Positions 1-6,650 of a DNA stretch of 19,481 bases are shown here, piece after piece. Below the pieces are notes generated by a model, which saw only the letters and a program-made list of their open reading frames with translations, ran no database searches and was not told the DNA's origin. The translations under genes were made by a program, and so were the position numbers. Within the stretch, counting starts at the first letter, position 1. Each line of letters starts with the position of its first letter. The DNA comes from an uncultured Pseudomonadota bacterium (GTDB lineage: Bacteria > Pseudomonadota > Gammaproteobacteria > Burkholderiales > Eutrophovitaceae). The stretch spans positions 1-19,481 of the forward strand of contig CALJLA010000016.1 of assembly GCA_937983055.1 (NCBI GenBank), read 5' to 3'.

Positions 1-439
1 CCGTGCGGTAATCCTCGCGCACCGCCTGCGCGGTCACCGAAATGGCGCCGTCGTTCGACTTGATGCCGGTGATCATCGCGGTCATCGTCGGCGCCGAATC
101 CGGCGTCTGCTGATTGGCGCTGTAGGTTTTCGACAGCGCGAGATAGGGCAGTCGCTCGAAGGCGAGCGAGTGCTCCTCGCCGCGCCCGCCGCGGCGTTGC
201 CCGTCGAGAATGCGCGCGGCGGTAACCGTCGACACGCCCATGCCGTCCCCTACGAACAGGATCACGTTGCGCGCGCGCCCGGTAATCGGTGCCTGCGACT
301 TTGCCCGTTCCACCGCCTGGCGGCCGCTGTCGAACCATTCCTCGGGGGTTTGCGCGCCGGCGACGCCGACGCACAGCGCCAGTACCAGGGCGAGGCGCCT
401 GCCGGGGGCACGGCGAGAGAATGCGCGGGCTGTGCTCAC
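1..439 (-). CDS. Alkaline phosphatase, N-terminal part (runs off the left edge)
   Basis: Secreted or periplasmic metal-dependent phosphomonoesterase; only the first 146 codons are inside the window. The GTG start at 439 gives an Arg-rich N-terminus, then a hydrophobic signal segment (LALVLALCVGVAGA, residues 16-29) with a likely cleavage before Gln30. The mature part shows NVILFVGDGMGVSTVTAARI (59-77), where Asp65 is the expected metal ligand, and TPDSAPTMTAMITG (112-125), where Ser115 is the expected phosphoryl-accepting nucleophile. These blocks look more like animal-type alkaline phosphatases (GDGMGVSTVTAARIL, LSKTY, PDSA) than E. coli PhoA. The start lies 4 bases after the stop of the DUF1499 gene, so the two are probably co-transcribed and translationally coupled; no clear Shine-Dalgarno sequence precedes this GTG. 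Confidence 0.9.
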   Translation of the reverse strand, partial: MSTARAFSRRAPGRRLALVLALCVGVAGAQTPEEWFDSGRQAVERAKSQAPITGRARNVILFVGDGMGVSTVTAARILDGQRRGGRGEEHSLAFERLPYLALSKTYSANQQTPDSAPTMTAMITGIKSNDGAISVTAQAVREDYRT

Positions 440-443
440 CGCG

Positions 444-854
444 TCACCCGATGGCGCCGGCGTCGCGCAGCGCCACGCGCAACCGCTCGACGCGCTTGCG
501 GTTCACGCCGAAGTCCCGGTAGCCCAGCCGCGACGCCGACCGCAGCGCGATGATGCCGTCCGCCGCCCGCAGGTGCAGTTCGAGGTCGTCGACAAAGCCG
601 AAGACGGCGCTGGTGCATTCGGCATGCAGGTAATCCGGCTGTTCGGCAACGATGCGGGTGCGGGGCAGGGCCAGTACTGCGTTGCGCGCGGCGGCCCAGG
701 CCTGAGCCGGCGGCGCCGACAACGCGAAGGGCGTCACCGCATGGCCCCCGGCCGAGTCGTCGCTGCACACGCAGTTCGGTTTCGGCGGGCAGGGCGAAAG
801 GCGGGCATGGTGCACGCCGAGACGCGCGGGGCGCTTGCCTGCGAGCGACAGCAT
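444..854 (-). CDS. DUF1499 family protein
   Basis: Protein of 136 residues whose biochemical role is not established. The family signature is visible: a Cys/Pro-rich block near the N-terminus (LSPCPPKPNCVCSDD), then a central hydrophobic stretch, and a C-terminal block with FGFVDDLEL, IALRSASRLGYRDFGVNR and RVERLR. I chose the ATG at 854 because GGAGG at 864-868 sits 9 bases upstream; a longer reading from 896 has no such site. It precedes the alkaline phosphatase gene by 4 bases, which suggests one transcript. DUF1499 proteins often sit next to envelope genes, so an envelope role is possible but is only inference. Confidence 0.85.
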   Translation of the reverse strand: MLSLAGKRPARLGVHHARLSPCPPKPNCVCSDDSAGGHAVTPFALSAPPAQAWAAARNAVLALPRTRIVAEQPDYLHAECTSAVFGFVDDLELHLRAADGIIALRSASRLGYRDFGVNRKRVERLRVALRDAGAIG

Positions 855-877
855 CGGACGAATCCTCCGGTCAGGTG

Positions 878-892
878 GGCCGGCGACCGGCC
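878..892. repeat. Small perfect hairpin between pcm and the DUF1499 gene
   Basis: GGCCGG (878-883) and CCGGCC (887-892) form a perfect 6-bp stem with a 3-base loop. It lies in the 97-base gap between the pcm stop and the DUF1499 start, about 10 bases upstream of the DUF1499 ribosome binding site in transcript direction. No T run follows, so it is not a classic terminator; an attenuator or RNA-stability element is possible. In GC-rich DNA a 6-bp stem can also arise by chance. Confidence 0.3.
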
Positions 893-951
893 TCATGTGG
901 CGAGCTTACCGGATGGCCGGGGCCAGTAGTGGGACTGCGGCGCGCTGGCGT

Positions 952-1623
952 TCAGGTCTCTGATCCCTCCAGCTGCGAAAAACGCACCGGCAGCAGCTCG
1001 CGCGTGCTGTGACGGCCGTCGGCGCCTTTCTCCACCACGATCAGCTGCTGGCTGTCCGGCAGCCCCGCGGGAATCACCATGCGCCCGCCGGGCTTCAGCT
1101 GATGCAGCAGTGCCGGCGGAATCAGGTCCGGCGCCGCGGTGACGATCAGGCGGTCGAACGGCGCCTGCTCGGGCCAGCCGTGGCTGCCGTCACCGATCCT
1201 CAACTCGATGTTGTCGTAGCCGGCTTCGCGCAGCCGCCGCGCCGCCTCCCGGCCCAGCGGCTCGATGATCTCGATGCTGTATACCCGCGCCGCCAGCTCG
1301 GCGAGCACCGCCGCCTGATAGCCGAGCCCGGTGCCGATTTCGAGCACGCGGTCCTGCGCGCCGATCTGCAGCGCGTCAGTCATCAGCGCCACGATGAACG
1401 GCTGGGAGATGGTCTTTTCGTGACCGATCGGCAGCGGCCGGTTCAGGTAGGCATAGGGCTCGATCTCGGCGGGCACGAAGCGGTGGCGGGGGACACGGCC
1501 CATCACCTCCATTACCGCCGGGTCGATGTTGTACTTGCCGATCCGCTCGCCCAACAGCGCGGCGTGAGTGGCGATCTCCAGCACCATGTGCTGGCGCAAA
1601 GCGGCGAACTGCTCTTCGTTCAT
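952..1623 (-). CDS. pcm: Protein-L-isoaspartate O-methyltransferase
   Basis: Cytosolic repair enzyme that transfers a methyl group from S-adenosylmethionine to the free carboxylate of L-isoaspartyl residues in aged proteins, starting their return to L-Asp. At 223 residues it has the usual length. Family landmarks are clear: DPAVMEVMGRVPRHRFVP (34-51), the substrate-site motif TISQPF (71-76), the SAM-binding motif VLEIGTGLGYQAAVLAEL (93-110), an acidic residue at the end of the next strand (YSIEIIEPL), and VTAAP followed by LKPGGRMVIP. The ATG at 1623 gives the normal N-terminus, although its ribosome binding site is weak. The gene stands alone, divergent from the SHOCT gene. The surE/nlpD/rpoS neighbours often seen with pcm are absent here. 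Confidence 0.96.
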   Translation of the reverse strand: MNEEQFAALRQHMVLEIATHAALLGERIGKYNIDPAVMEVMGRVPRHRFVPAEIEPYAYLNRPLPIGHEKTISQPFIVALMTDALQIGAQDRVLEIGTGLGYQAAVLAELAARVYSIEIIEPLGREAARRLREAGYDNIELRIGDGSHGWPEQAPFDRLIVTAAPDLIPPALLHQLKPGGRMVIPAGLPDSQQLIVVEKGADGRHSTRELLPVRFSQLEGSET

Positions 1624-1766
1624 GGCGCAGGGCGTTCTCGACGCACGGCATCCGACCTGCTCATGTTACGCCTGCAGGGCGTGCATGAGGACTCTGCAGT
1701 TCCACTGCCTTGCAGCGGCGCAGGGCTGCGCCGCATCGGGCCGACGCGCCGCATGCAGCCCCGCGC

Positions 1767-1807
1767 TTGACCTGCGTCAACGCGCCCGGGCGGTCACGGT
1801 CGACAAT
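1767..1807 (+). promoter_or_regulatory. FNR-type box and -10 element upstream of the SHOCT gene
   Basis: TTGACCTGCGTCAA at 1767-1780 is a perfect palindrome of the form TTGAC-N4-GTCAA, differing from the FNR/Anr consensus TTGAT-N4-ATCAA by one symmetric base per half. GACAAT at 1802-1807 matches 4 of 6 bases of a -10 box. A start near 1814 would place the box centre close to -41, which is class II activator spacing. This suggests oxygen- or NO-responsive activation of the SHOCT gene at 1898 through a leader of about 80 bases. The rest of the 1624-1894 gap shows no gene that I can support. Confidence 0.6.
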
Positions 1808-1897
1808 CGACGGCAATCGCGAACGCTGCGGCAAGGCGCGACGAAAGCGCGGCCAAGGCGCAATTCGGCGATGCGCCTGAAAGGAGAAGCAACCGTG

Positions 1898-2140
1898 ATG
1901 GATTTTGGCATGGGGTGGGGTTGGGGGCTTGGCTGGGTCGGCATGGCGCTGCTCTGGGTCGTTCCGCTGGTGCTGATCGCAGCGGCAATCAAGTATCTGT
2001 TCTTTCACGAGGGGGAAGTGCCGCACCGCGCTGCCGACCGGCACCGCAGCGCGATCGAGCAACTTGAGCAGCGCTATGCCAAGGGCGATCTCACCCGCGA
2101 CGAGTTCCTGCAAAAGCGTGAAGACATCCTGAACGAGTGA
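1898..2140 (+). CDS. Small SHOCT-domain membrane protein
   Basis: Protein of 80 residues. A Gly/Trp/Met-rich N-terminus (MDFGMGWGWGLGWVGM) leads into one hydrophobic membrane segment (ALLWVVPLVLIAAAIKYLFF), then a charged linker and a C-terminal SHOCT motif (AIEQLEQRYAKGDLTRDEFL). SHOCT is a short motif of unknown function, common at the ends of small bacterial membrane proteins. AAGGAG at 1881-1886 supports this start; GTG at 1895, directly before the ATG and in frame, is an equally well-spaced alternative. The gene has its own FNR-type promoter region and converges with the cyclase-like gene 27 bases downstream. Proteins of this type often appear near copper or respiratory genes, but no such neighbour is present here. 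Confidence 0.85.
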   Translation: MDFGMGWGWGLGWVGMALLWVVPLVLIAAAIKYLFFHEGEVPHRAADRHRSAIEQLEQRYAKGDLTRDEFLQKREDILNE

Positions 2141-2167
2141 CAGACCCCGTCCGGGGCGCCGCGCCGC

Positions 2168-3424
2168 TCAGGGGCGGATGAAAAACGAGCCGGTGGCCTC
2201 GGTGTCGCGGGTAAGCTGCTCGACCTTGGTGGCGGAAAACGCCCAGAGATCGTCGCGGTGCACGCCGAGATAGATCGGATCGGCCCGCTCGCGGTGGATG
2301 TTGATCTTGGCGTTGTACACGGTGCGTGAAGTGCCGTGCTTGTCGCGGATGTGATAGCGGTTGACCATGTACCGTCCGCCGCCGAGGCTTTCGCCGGTGA
2401 GATAGCAGCGGATGGTCTCGATGCGCCCGCCCGACACGTCCAGGCCCTTCAGCTGCTCGACGGCGACCGCGGTCTTTTCCACGAAATCGACGGTGTCGTA
2501 GCGCGCCGGCAGCCGCGGGTTGCGGGTGTCGGGAAAGGAAAAATCGCCGAGCAGGATCTGCCCCGGCAGCGCCCGGCTGATCATGCGCGCGAGGTCGACG
2601 GTGACCTGGCCGACGATGTAGCTGAAGGTGGTCGGGTTCAGGCCTTCGACCTGGTGAAATTCGTAGTGCTCGCCGACATGGAACGCCGCCCGCAGCCGCG
2701 GCACCCAGGGCGCGCGCGCTTTGCGCTGTGCCATGGCATTGTCGGCCAGCACCATCATCATCAGCTTGTAGAGCGCGATGTTGGCGTCCGGCCCGGTGTC
2801 GCGGTTCCAGATGTAGAAGCCGTCGCCGGTGGTGGTGCGCGCGAAGTTCACCTGGATGTGCTTCGACAGCAGCTGGCGGTAGCCGGAGTTCACCGAGTAC
2901 GACAGGCTGTTCAGCATGGCGACCTGCTCGATCGGCGGCTGTAGCGAAAACTCCACCGCGTCGAACAGCACCACCGCGCGGTCGCGCACCAGGGTCACGC
3001 CGTAGCGACGCACCAGCTCGCTGATCAGATCGATGTCGACATCGACGCCGGGCCTGACGCCAGTGCGCAGCACCCGGGGCTGGGTGTCGAACAGCCGGCA
3101 CACCTCATCGAACTCCGCCACCTCGAGATACTTCGGGCCGGCGAGCAGCTTGTTCATGACGGTGGCGGGATCGTCGACGCCCCAATCCTGCTGCATTTCC
3201 GCGTGCAGCGCCTCGGCGATGGCGTAATGGCGCACTACGCAGAAGCGCAGCGTTTCGCCGACAAAGGTCCACTTCAGCACCAAGTTGTCGCCGAGGTCCC
3301 ACATGGCGAACAGCGCGGCGTCCACCTCGGTGAGCGCAGAGCGCTGGCGTGACTCCGCCGTTGCCCGGCCTCTGAGCCAGGGCAGGTTCCTGAGCCAGCC
3401 GATTCGCTGCGATTCGGGCTTCAT
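2168..3424 (-). CDS. Class III nucleotidyl-cyclase-like protein with a degenerate active site
   Basis: Protein of 418 residues from ATG 3424; a GTG at 3490 would add 22 residues, and neither start has a good ribosome binding site. The first 145 or so residues are unrecognised. Residues 150-300 follow the class III adenylate/guanylate cyclase pattern: VLFDAVEFS (152-160) for FxDIxGF, TTTGDGFYIW (197-206) for KTIGDxxxA, LRAAFHVGEHYEF (244-256) for the strand that in active enzymes carries GIHxGP, and VGQVTVDLARMISRALPGQI (271-290) for WGDxVNLAxRLExxAxPGxI. Both metal-binding Asp residues (155, 201) and Arg280 are kept. The substrate-base Lys and Asp and the transition-state Asn appear replaced. 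It may have altered specificity or be a regulatory pseudo-cyclase. The C-terminal 110 residues have no clear family. There are no membrane segments. A cyclic-nucleotide-binding protein is encoded just upstream on the same strand. Confidence 0.65.
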   Translation of the reverse strand: MKPESQRIGWLRNLPWLRGRATAESRQRSALTEVDAALFAMWDLGDNLVLKWTFVGETLRFCVVRHYAIAEALHAEMQQDWGVDDPATVMNKLLAGPKYLEVAEFDEVCRLFDTQPRVLRTGVRPGVDVDIDLISELVRRYGVTLVRDRAVVLFDAVEFSLQPPIEQVAMLNSLSYSVNSGYRQLLSKHIQVNFARTTTGDGFYIWNRDTGPDANIALYKLMMMVLADNAMAQRKARAPWVPRLRAAFHVGEHYEFHQVEGLNPTTFSYIVGQVTVDLARMISRALPGQILLGDFSFPDTRNPRLPARYDTVDFVEKTAVAVEQLKGLDVSGGRIETIRCYLTGESLGGGRYMVNRYHIRDKHGTSRTVYNAKINIHRERADPIYLGVHRDDLWAFSATKVEQLTRDTEATGSFFIRP

Positions 3425-3543
3425 CGGGTTTTTATCTGGATCGAACAGGGGTGGCCGACGGGCGCCGCGGCCAGTGTGGAACAAAACCACGGCCCAGACA
3501 ATTCGGGCCGGATGCGGCGCTGCACTACGGCAACAGCCCTATC

Positions 3544-3908
3544 TTAGCGCAGCGCGCCGAGGTGAAGCTGGCGCCTGTCGGGCACCGCCGCCAGCGTGCT
3601 GGCCGGTATCGATTCGCGCGCCTGCGCGAGGCGCTCGGCCAGCGCCGGTTGCGCATTATGCAAGGCGCGCGCGAAGCGATACGCGATGTCGTCCGGCAGG
3701 TTCGGCCGCGCCAGGGTCGGACTCCGCTTGCCGACTCTTTCCAGGTCGCGATCAAGCCCCGGATAAGCACCGGCGGGCAGGGTAAGCGGCACCAGCGTCG
3801 GGTGGCGCGAAGCACCAGGGTGAGCGACGGATCGGCGATGCGCAGCGCTTCGGCCTGCGCCGCCCCATAGCGCGCGAGCCCGCCGCCGCGGTTCTCGGTG
3901 TCGGCCGG
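3544..3908 (-). pseudogene. Decayed TAXI-type TRAP transporter solute receptor
   Basis: The 484-base gap between the two flanking genes holds a relic. The frame ending at 3544 encodes LPAGAYPGLDRDLERVGK, then LPDDIAYRFARALHNA and finally LHLGALR. This matches the C-terminal end of TAXI-family periplasmic receptors (IPAGxYPG, LPxDxxYxxTKAL, LHPGAxRYYxE), with a stop exactly where RYY should follow. Just upstream, in another frame, TENRGGGLARYGAAQAEAL and PSLTLVLRA resemble the family's SVENLxxLxxGxADLA and EPLTLVxRA blocks, but far too close together. The simplest reading is a gene reduced by internal deletions and a frameshift. The relic begins right after the stop of the cyclic-nucleotide-binding gene. 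An 82-codon frame (GTG 3792 to 3544) remains open but is probably not functional. Confidence 0.6.
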
Positions 3909-4736
3909 TCAGGCCTGCTGCGCCGTCATCCGTCTGAGGCGACGCGCCAGCGACCGGAGCAGCGAAATGGCGAATGCCGGGCGCGACTTCACCAGCGACA
4001 GAAAATCGGAGCGGTTGATCGCCAGCAGCCGGCTGTCGACCTCGGCGGCGGCGCTGGCGGCACGCGGCGACTGGTCGACCAGCGCCATCTCGCCGAGCGC
4101 GCCGCCCGGCCCCACCCGTTCCACCACCTTCGAGCGGATCGACACCGCCACGCGGCCTTCCAGCACCACGTACATGAAGCCGCCTCGCTCGCCTTCCTGC
4201 ATGATGGGGTGGCGCGCTGCGAAGGCTTGGGGCGGGCGCTTGAGCGCGGCCCCCAGTTCCTCCAGCAACGTATCGTCGAACACCCGGCGCGCCTCGCGCG
4301 CATGGTCGTCGCCCAGGCGTCCGGAGCGGGCGAGAATCTCCACCGTCAGGCGCAGCCGGTTGATCAGGATGCTCATCAGCATCAGGGCGAATTCCGGCGT
4401 GCGTTCGAGCGCCTGCTCGAACTGGCGCGCGTCCAGGGCCAGCGCGCGGGACTCGCCCTTGGCCACCGCCGCGGCGGTGCGAGCCCCGCCGGTAATCACC
4501 GCCATCTCGCCGAAGATCTCGCCCGGCTTGATGATGTCGAGGGTGCGCTTGCCGCGGGTAAGCCTGACGCTGCCCTCGGTCAGCAGGTACATGCGGTCGC
4601 TGGGGTCCTGCTCGCTGAAGAAGGCCTGCCCGTCGGCGGCGCTGGCGGGACTGCCGAGCGCCTCGAAACAGGCGCGGGCGACGTTCGGGTCGTACAGCGC
4701 CTCACGCGCCGGGCTGGTGAAGTCGAGGTCTTCCAT
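3909..4736 (-). CDS. Protein with two cyclic-nucleotide-binding domains and no output domain
   Basis: 275 residues made almost entirely of two CNB (CRP-like sensor) domains, at about 20-130 and 165-270. Each has a phosphate-binding-cassette-like segment: FGEMAVITGGARTA (75-88) and LGEMALVDQSPRAA (214-227), both keeping the Gly-Glu and the Arg that contacts the cyclic phosphate in true binders. No helix-turn-helix, kinase, channel or hydrolase domain is present, so it is not a CRP-type transcription factor. It probably acts by binding a partner, somewhat like a kinase regulatory subunit; that is inference. The start at 4736 is the only sensible ATG; no strong ribosome binding site is visible. 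A cyclase-like gene lies downstream on the same strand, past the TAXI relic, making a possible cyclic-nucleotide module. Confidence 0.85.
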   Translation of the reverse strand: MEDLDFTSPAREALYDPNVARACFEALGSPASAADGQAFFSEQDPSDRMYLLTEGSVRLTRGKRTLDIIKPGEIFGEMAVITGGARTAAAVAKGESRALALDARQFEQALERTPEFALMLMSILINRLRLTVEILARSGRLGDDHAREARRVFDDTLLEELGAALKRPPQAFAARHPIMQEGERGGFMYVVLEGRVAVSIRSKVVERVGPGGALGEMALVDQSPRAASAAAEVDSRLLAINRSDFLSLVKSRPAFAISLLRSLARRLRRMTAQQA

Positions 4737-4811
4737 TGCAGTGTTTGAGCGGGTCGCGGCGGATGTTAACGCATGCCGCGACCGTCAGGCCGGTTCGCGC
4801 GTGCGGGCGCC

Positions 4812-5852
4812 TCAGGCCGGCGACTGCGCAGGCAGCGACGCGCGGCCCGAGCCCAGGCCGTGCTCGGCAAAGAAATCGCAGATCAGGCCCGCCGCATCCG
4901 GGCCGAGCGGATCGTTGTAGGGATAGTCGGCGAGCCCCCCGCTCCAGGCATGGCCCAGGCCGCGCACCGTTACCTGGCGCACCAGGGTGCGGCCGAGGTA
5001 ATCGTGATCGGTGACGTCGTAGCGGTAGCCGCCGAGGCTGCGTTCCTCCCGGCGGCGAACACGCGGTGCGATCTCCTCCCGGTGCGCCTCGCTGCCCAGC
5101 AGGCGATTCAGCTCGGTGAACTGCAGCACGATCTGGTCGGCGTTGACCGGGTTCACCGTCTCGTCGCGGTCGCCGTGGATCACCATCACCGGGATCGCTT
5201 CGACGCGCCCGCGCGCCATTCGGTAGGCACGCCGCGCAGCGTCCTCGGGATGCCGGTGTGCGCCGTGGCGCATCGCATCCAGCGCCTCGCTGGTAGATGA
5301 GCCGGCTTCGAACATCAGGCCGGAATGCAGCGCGCAGGCGGCGAACAGGTCGGGATGGCTCACCGCCAGATTCACCGACATCGCCGCCCCCGCCGACAGC
5401 CCGGCGAGATAGACGCGCCGCGGCTCGACGTCGTGCTCGACGGCGAGCGAGCGGATCATGTCGGCGAGAATCGAGGCCTCGCCCGCGCCGGCCTGCGCCG
5501 AGCCGGAAAACCAGTTCCAGCAGCGGTGCGGATTGGCGAGCCGCCGCTGCTCAGGATAGAGCACGATGAATCGCTCGCGATCGGCGCGCCGGTTCATGCG
5601 GGTGGCGGCGGCGAAGACCTCGGCGTCCTGCCGGCAGCCGTGCATCATCACCACCATCGGCAGGCGCTCGGTAACGGTGTAATGCTCCGGCAGATAGAGC
5701 AGATACGGGCGCCGGCCGGCGGTGAGCTGGATCAGCGAAAAGGTACGCCCGAACGCGGAGTGGCTGCCCTTGTGAACCGTGCCGCGCGCCTCGGGCCCGC
5801 GGCGGAACCAGGACAGCGCCCGTTTCAGCGCGGACCACAGGCGGGCGATCAT
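4812..5852 (-). CDS. PHB-depolymerase-family esterase (alpha/beta hydrolase)
   Basis: 346 residues from ATG 5852; a longer frame to 5990 adds only low-complexity sequence. The fold is that of the LpqC/poly(3-hydroxybutyrate) depolymerase esterases: RPYLLYLPEHY (48-58), the oxyanion-hole region PMVVMMHGCRQDAEVF (65-80), nucleophile elbow GLSAGAAMS (151-159; Ser153), the acid in IHGDRDETVNPVNA (225-238) and the catalytic His in GLGHAWSGG (298-306; His301). CWNWF (111-115) is also typical. The N-terminus (MIARLWSALKRALSWFRRG) is amphipathic and basic, not a clear signal peptide, so location is uncertain; substrates could be short polyester or acyl esters. It is flanked by gaps of 75 and 171 bases and appears to be a single-gene unit. 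Confidence 0.9.
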   Translation of the reverse strand: MIARLWSALKRALSWFRRGPEARGTVHKGSHSAFGRTFSLIQLTAGRRPYLLYLPEHYTVTERLPMVVMMHGCRQDAEVFAAATRMNRRADRERFIVLYPEQRRLANPHRCWNWFSGSAQAGAGEASILADMIRSLAVEHDVEPRRVYLAGLSAGAAMSVNLAVSHPDLFAACALHSGLMFEAGSSTSEALDAMRHGAHRHPEDAARRAYRMARGRVEAIPVMVIHGDRDETVNPVNADQIVLQFTELNRLLGSEAHREEIAPRVRRREERSLGGYRYDVTDHDYLGRTLVRQVTVRGLGHAWSGGLADYPYNDPLGPDAAGLICDFFAEHGLGSGRASLPAQSPA

Positions 5853-5928
5853 TGCGGGCTGCCGGCGCGATGCGACGGCGGGAGCAGGTCGATGGGCAGC
5901 AGGTCGGCAGGCATGCGTCGAAGTGTCA

Positions 5929-5972
5929 GGGCGCCCCGTCGTGCAGGGCGGCGCCCCCGGCAGTATGCCGGG
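5929..5972. repeat. Two adjacent hairpins downstream of the VTT/YqaA gene
   Basis: CCCGGCA (5956-5962) and TGCCGGG (5966-5972) form a perfect 7-bp stem with a 3-base loop. GGGCGCC (5929-5935) pairs with GGCGCCC (5950-5956), partly competing with it. They lie in the 171-base gap about 50 bases past the stop of the YqaA-type gene, where a terminator would be expected, but there is no T tract. Possibly a Rho-dependent or weak terminator. Nothing else in the gap looks like a gene. Confidence 0.35.
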
Positions 5973-6023
5973 CATGCTGCGTTGCGGCAAACGGCTTGTT
6001 CGCCGGCATGGGCCGCGGTGTGG

Positions 6024-6605
6024 TCACTGACCGTTGAGGGTGAGCACTGCGATGGCGATGACTGCGACGGTGGCCCAGCCCAGCCAGTCGACGTAACGAT
6101 ACAGCGCCGCCTCCATGCGCGCGCCGCCCCAGGCCATCAGTCCGGCCACCAGGAAGAAGCGTGCGCCGCGGCCGATGAACGAGGCGAGGATGAACGGCAG
6201 CACGGCCATCGACGCCGCGCCGGCGGCGATGGTGAACACCTTGTACGGGATCGGCGAAAATCCGGCCACGAACACCGCCCAGAATCCCCAGCGGTCAAAC
6301 CAGGATTTCGCCGTCACGTAGGCGTCCCAGTAATGGCTGTCGCGGATCAGCGGCTCGACCAGGTCGAAGGCATAGACGCCGATCAGATAACCGAACAGGC
6401 CGCCGGCTACCGACGCCAGCGTTGTGATCAGCGCGAACAGCCAGGCGCGGCGCGGCTGCGCCAGGCTCATCGGCGCCAGCATCACGTCCGGCGGGATGGG
6501 AAAGAACGACGATTCCGCAAAGCTTACGCCGCCGAGCAGCCAGGGTGCGTTGCGGTGCCGCGACCAGCGCATGGCGCGGACATAGAGCGAAGAGAAGAGC
6601 CTGAT
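6024..6605 (-). CDS. YqaA-type VTT (DedA-like, SNARE-associated) membrane protein, probable ATC start
   Basis: Polytopic inner-membrane protein of 193 residues. The family signature FAESSFFPIPPDVMLAPM is near the N-terminus, followed by WLFALITTLASVAGGLFGYL, a re-entrant-type segment WGFWAVFVAGFSPIPYKVFT with the conserved Pro pair, and two more hydrophobic stretches at the C-terminus. VTT proteins move or flip lipids or lipid carriers across the membrane; this member's substrate is unknown. As I know the family, members usually begin M[RK]LFSxLY. Here that position reads IRLFSSLY with an ATC codon (6605-6603), 7 bases after a good AAAGGA ribosome binding site. The first in-frame ATG (6572) would lose 11 residues and has no such site. 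It is divergent from dinB with about 45 bases between the two starts. Confidence 0.85.
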   Translation of the reverse strand: MRLFSSLYVRAMRWSRHRNAPWLLGGVSFAESSFFPIPPDVMLAPMSLAQPRRAWLFALITTLASVAGGLFGYLIGVYAFDLVEPLIRDSHYWDAYVTAKSWFDRWGFWAVFVAGFSPIPYKVFTIAAGAASMAVLPFILASFIGRGARFFLVAGLMAWGGARMEAALYRYVDWLGWATVAVIAIAVLTLNGQ

Positions 6606-6650
6606 GGGAGTGTCCTTTGGCCGGTTGAGGTCGCGGTATGCTTGGCCGAC

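Noticed and set aside
2145..2156. CCCCGTCCGGGG between the convergent SHOCT and cyclase-like genes as a terminator
   Set aside because: Only a 4-bp stem with a 4-base loop and no T tract; too weak to call.
3525..3815. A 96-codon minus-strand frame over the TAXI relic
   Set aside because: Its translation is Arg/Trp/Cys-rich and unrelated to any family, whereas the overlapping frame carries the TAXI motifs.
5325..6650. A plus-strand open frame running from 5325 into dinB, suggesting a large N-terminal extension of DinB
   Set aside because: The sequence before 6651 is antisense to the esterase and YqaA-type genes and is compositionally a GC-bias shadow; DinB homology begins only after 6651.
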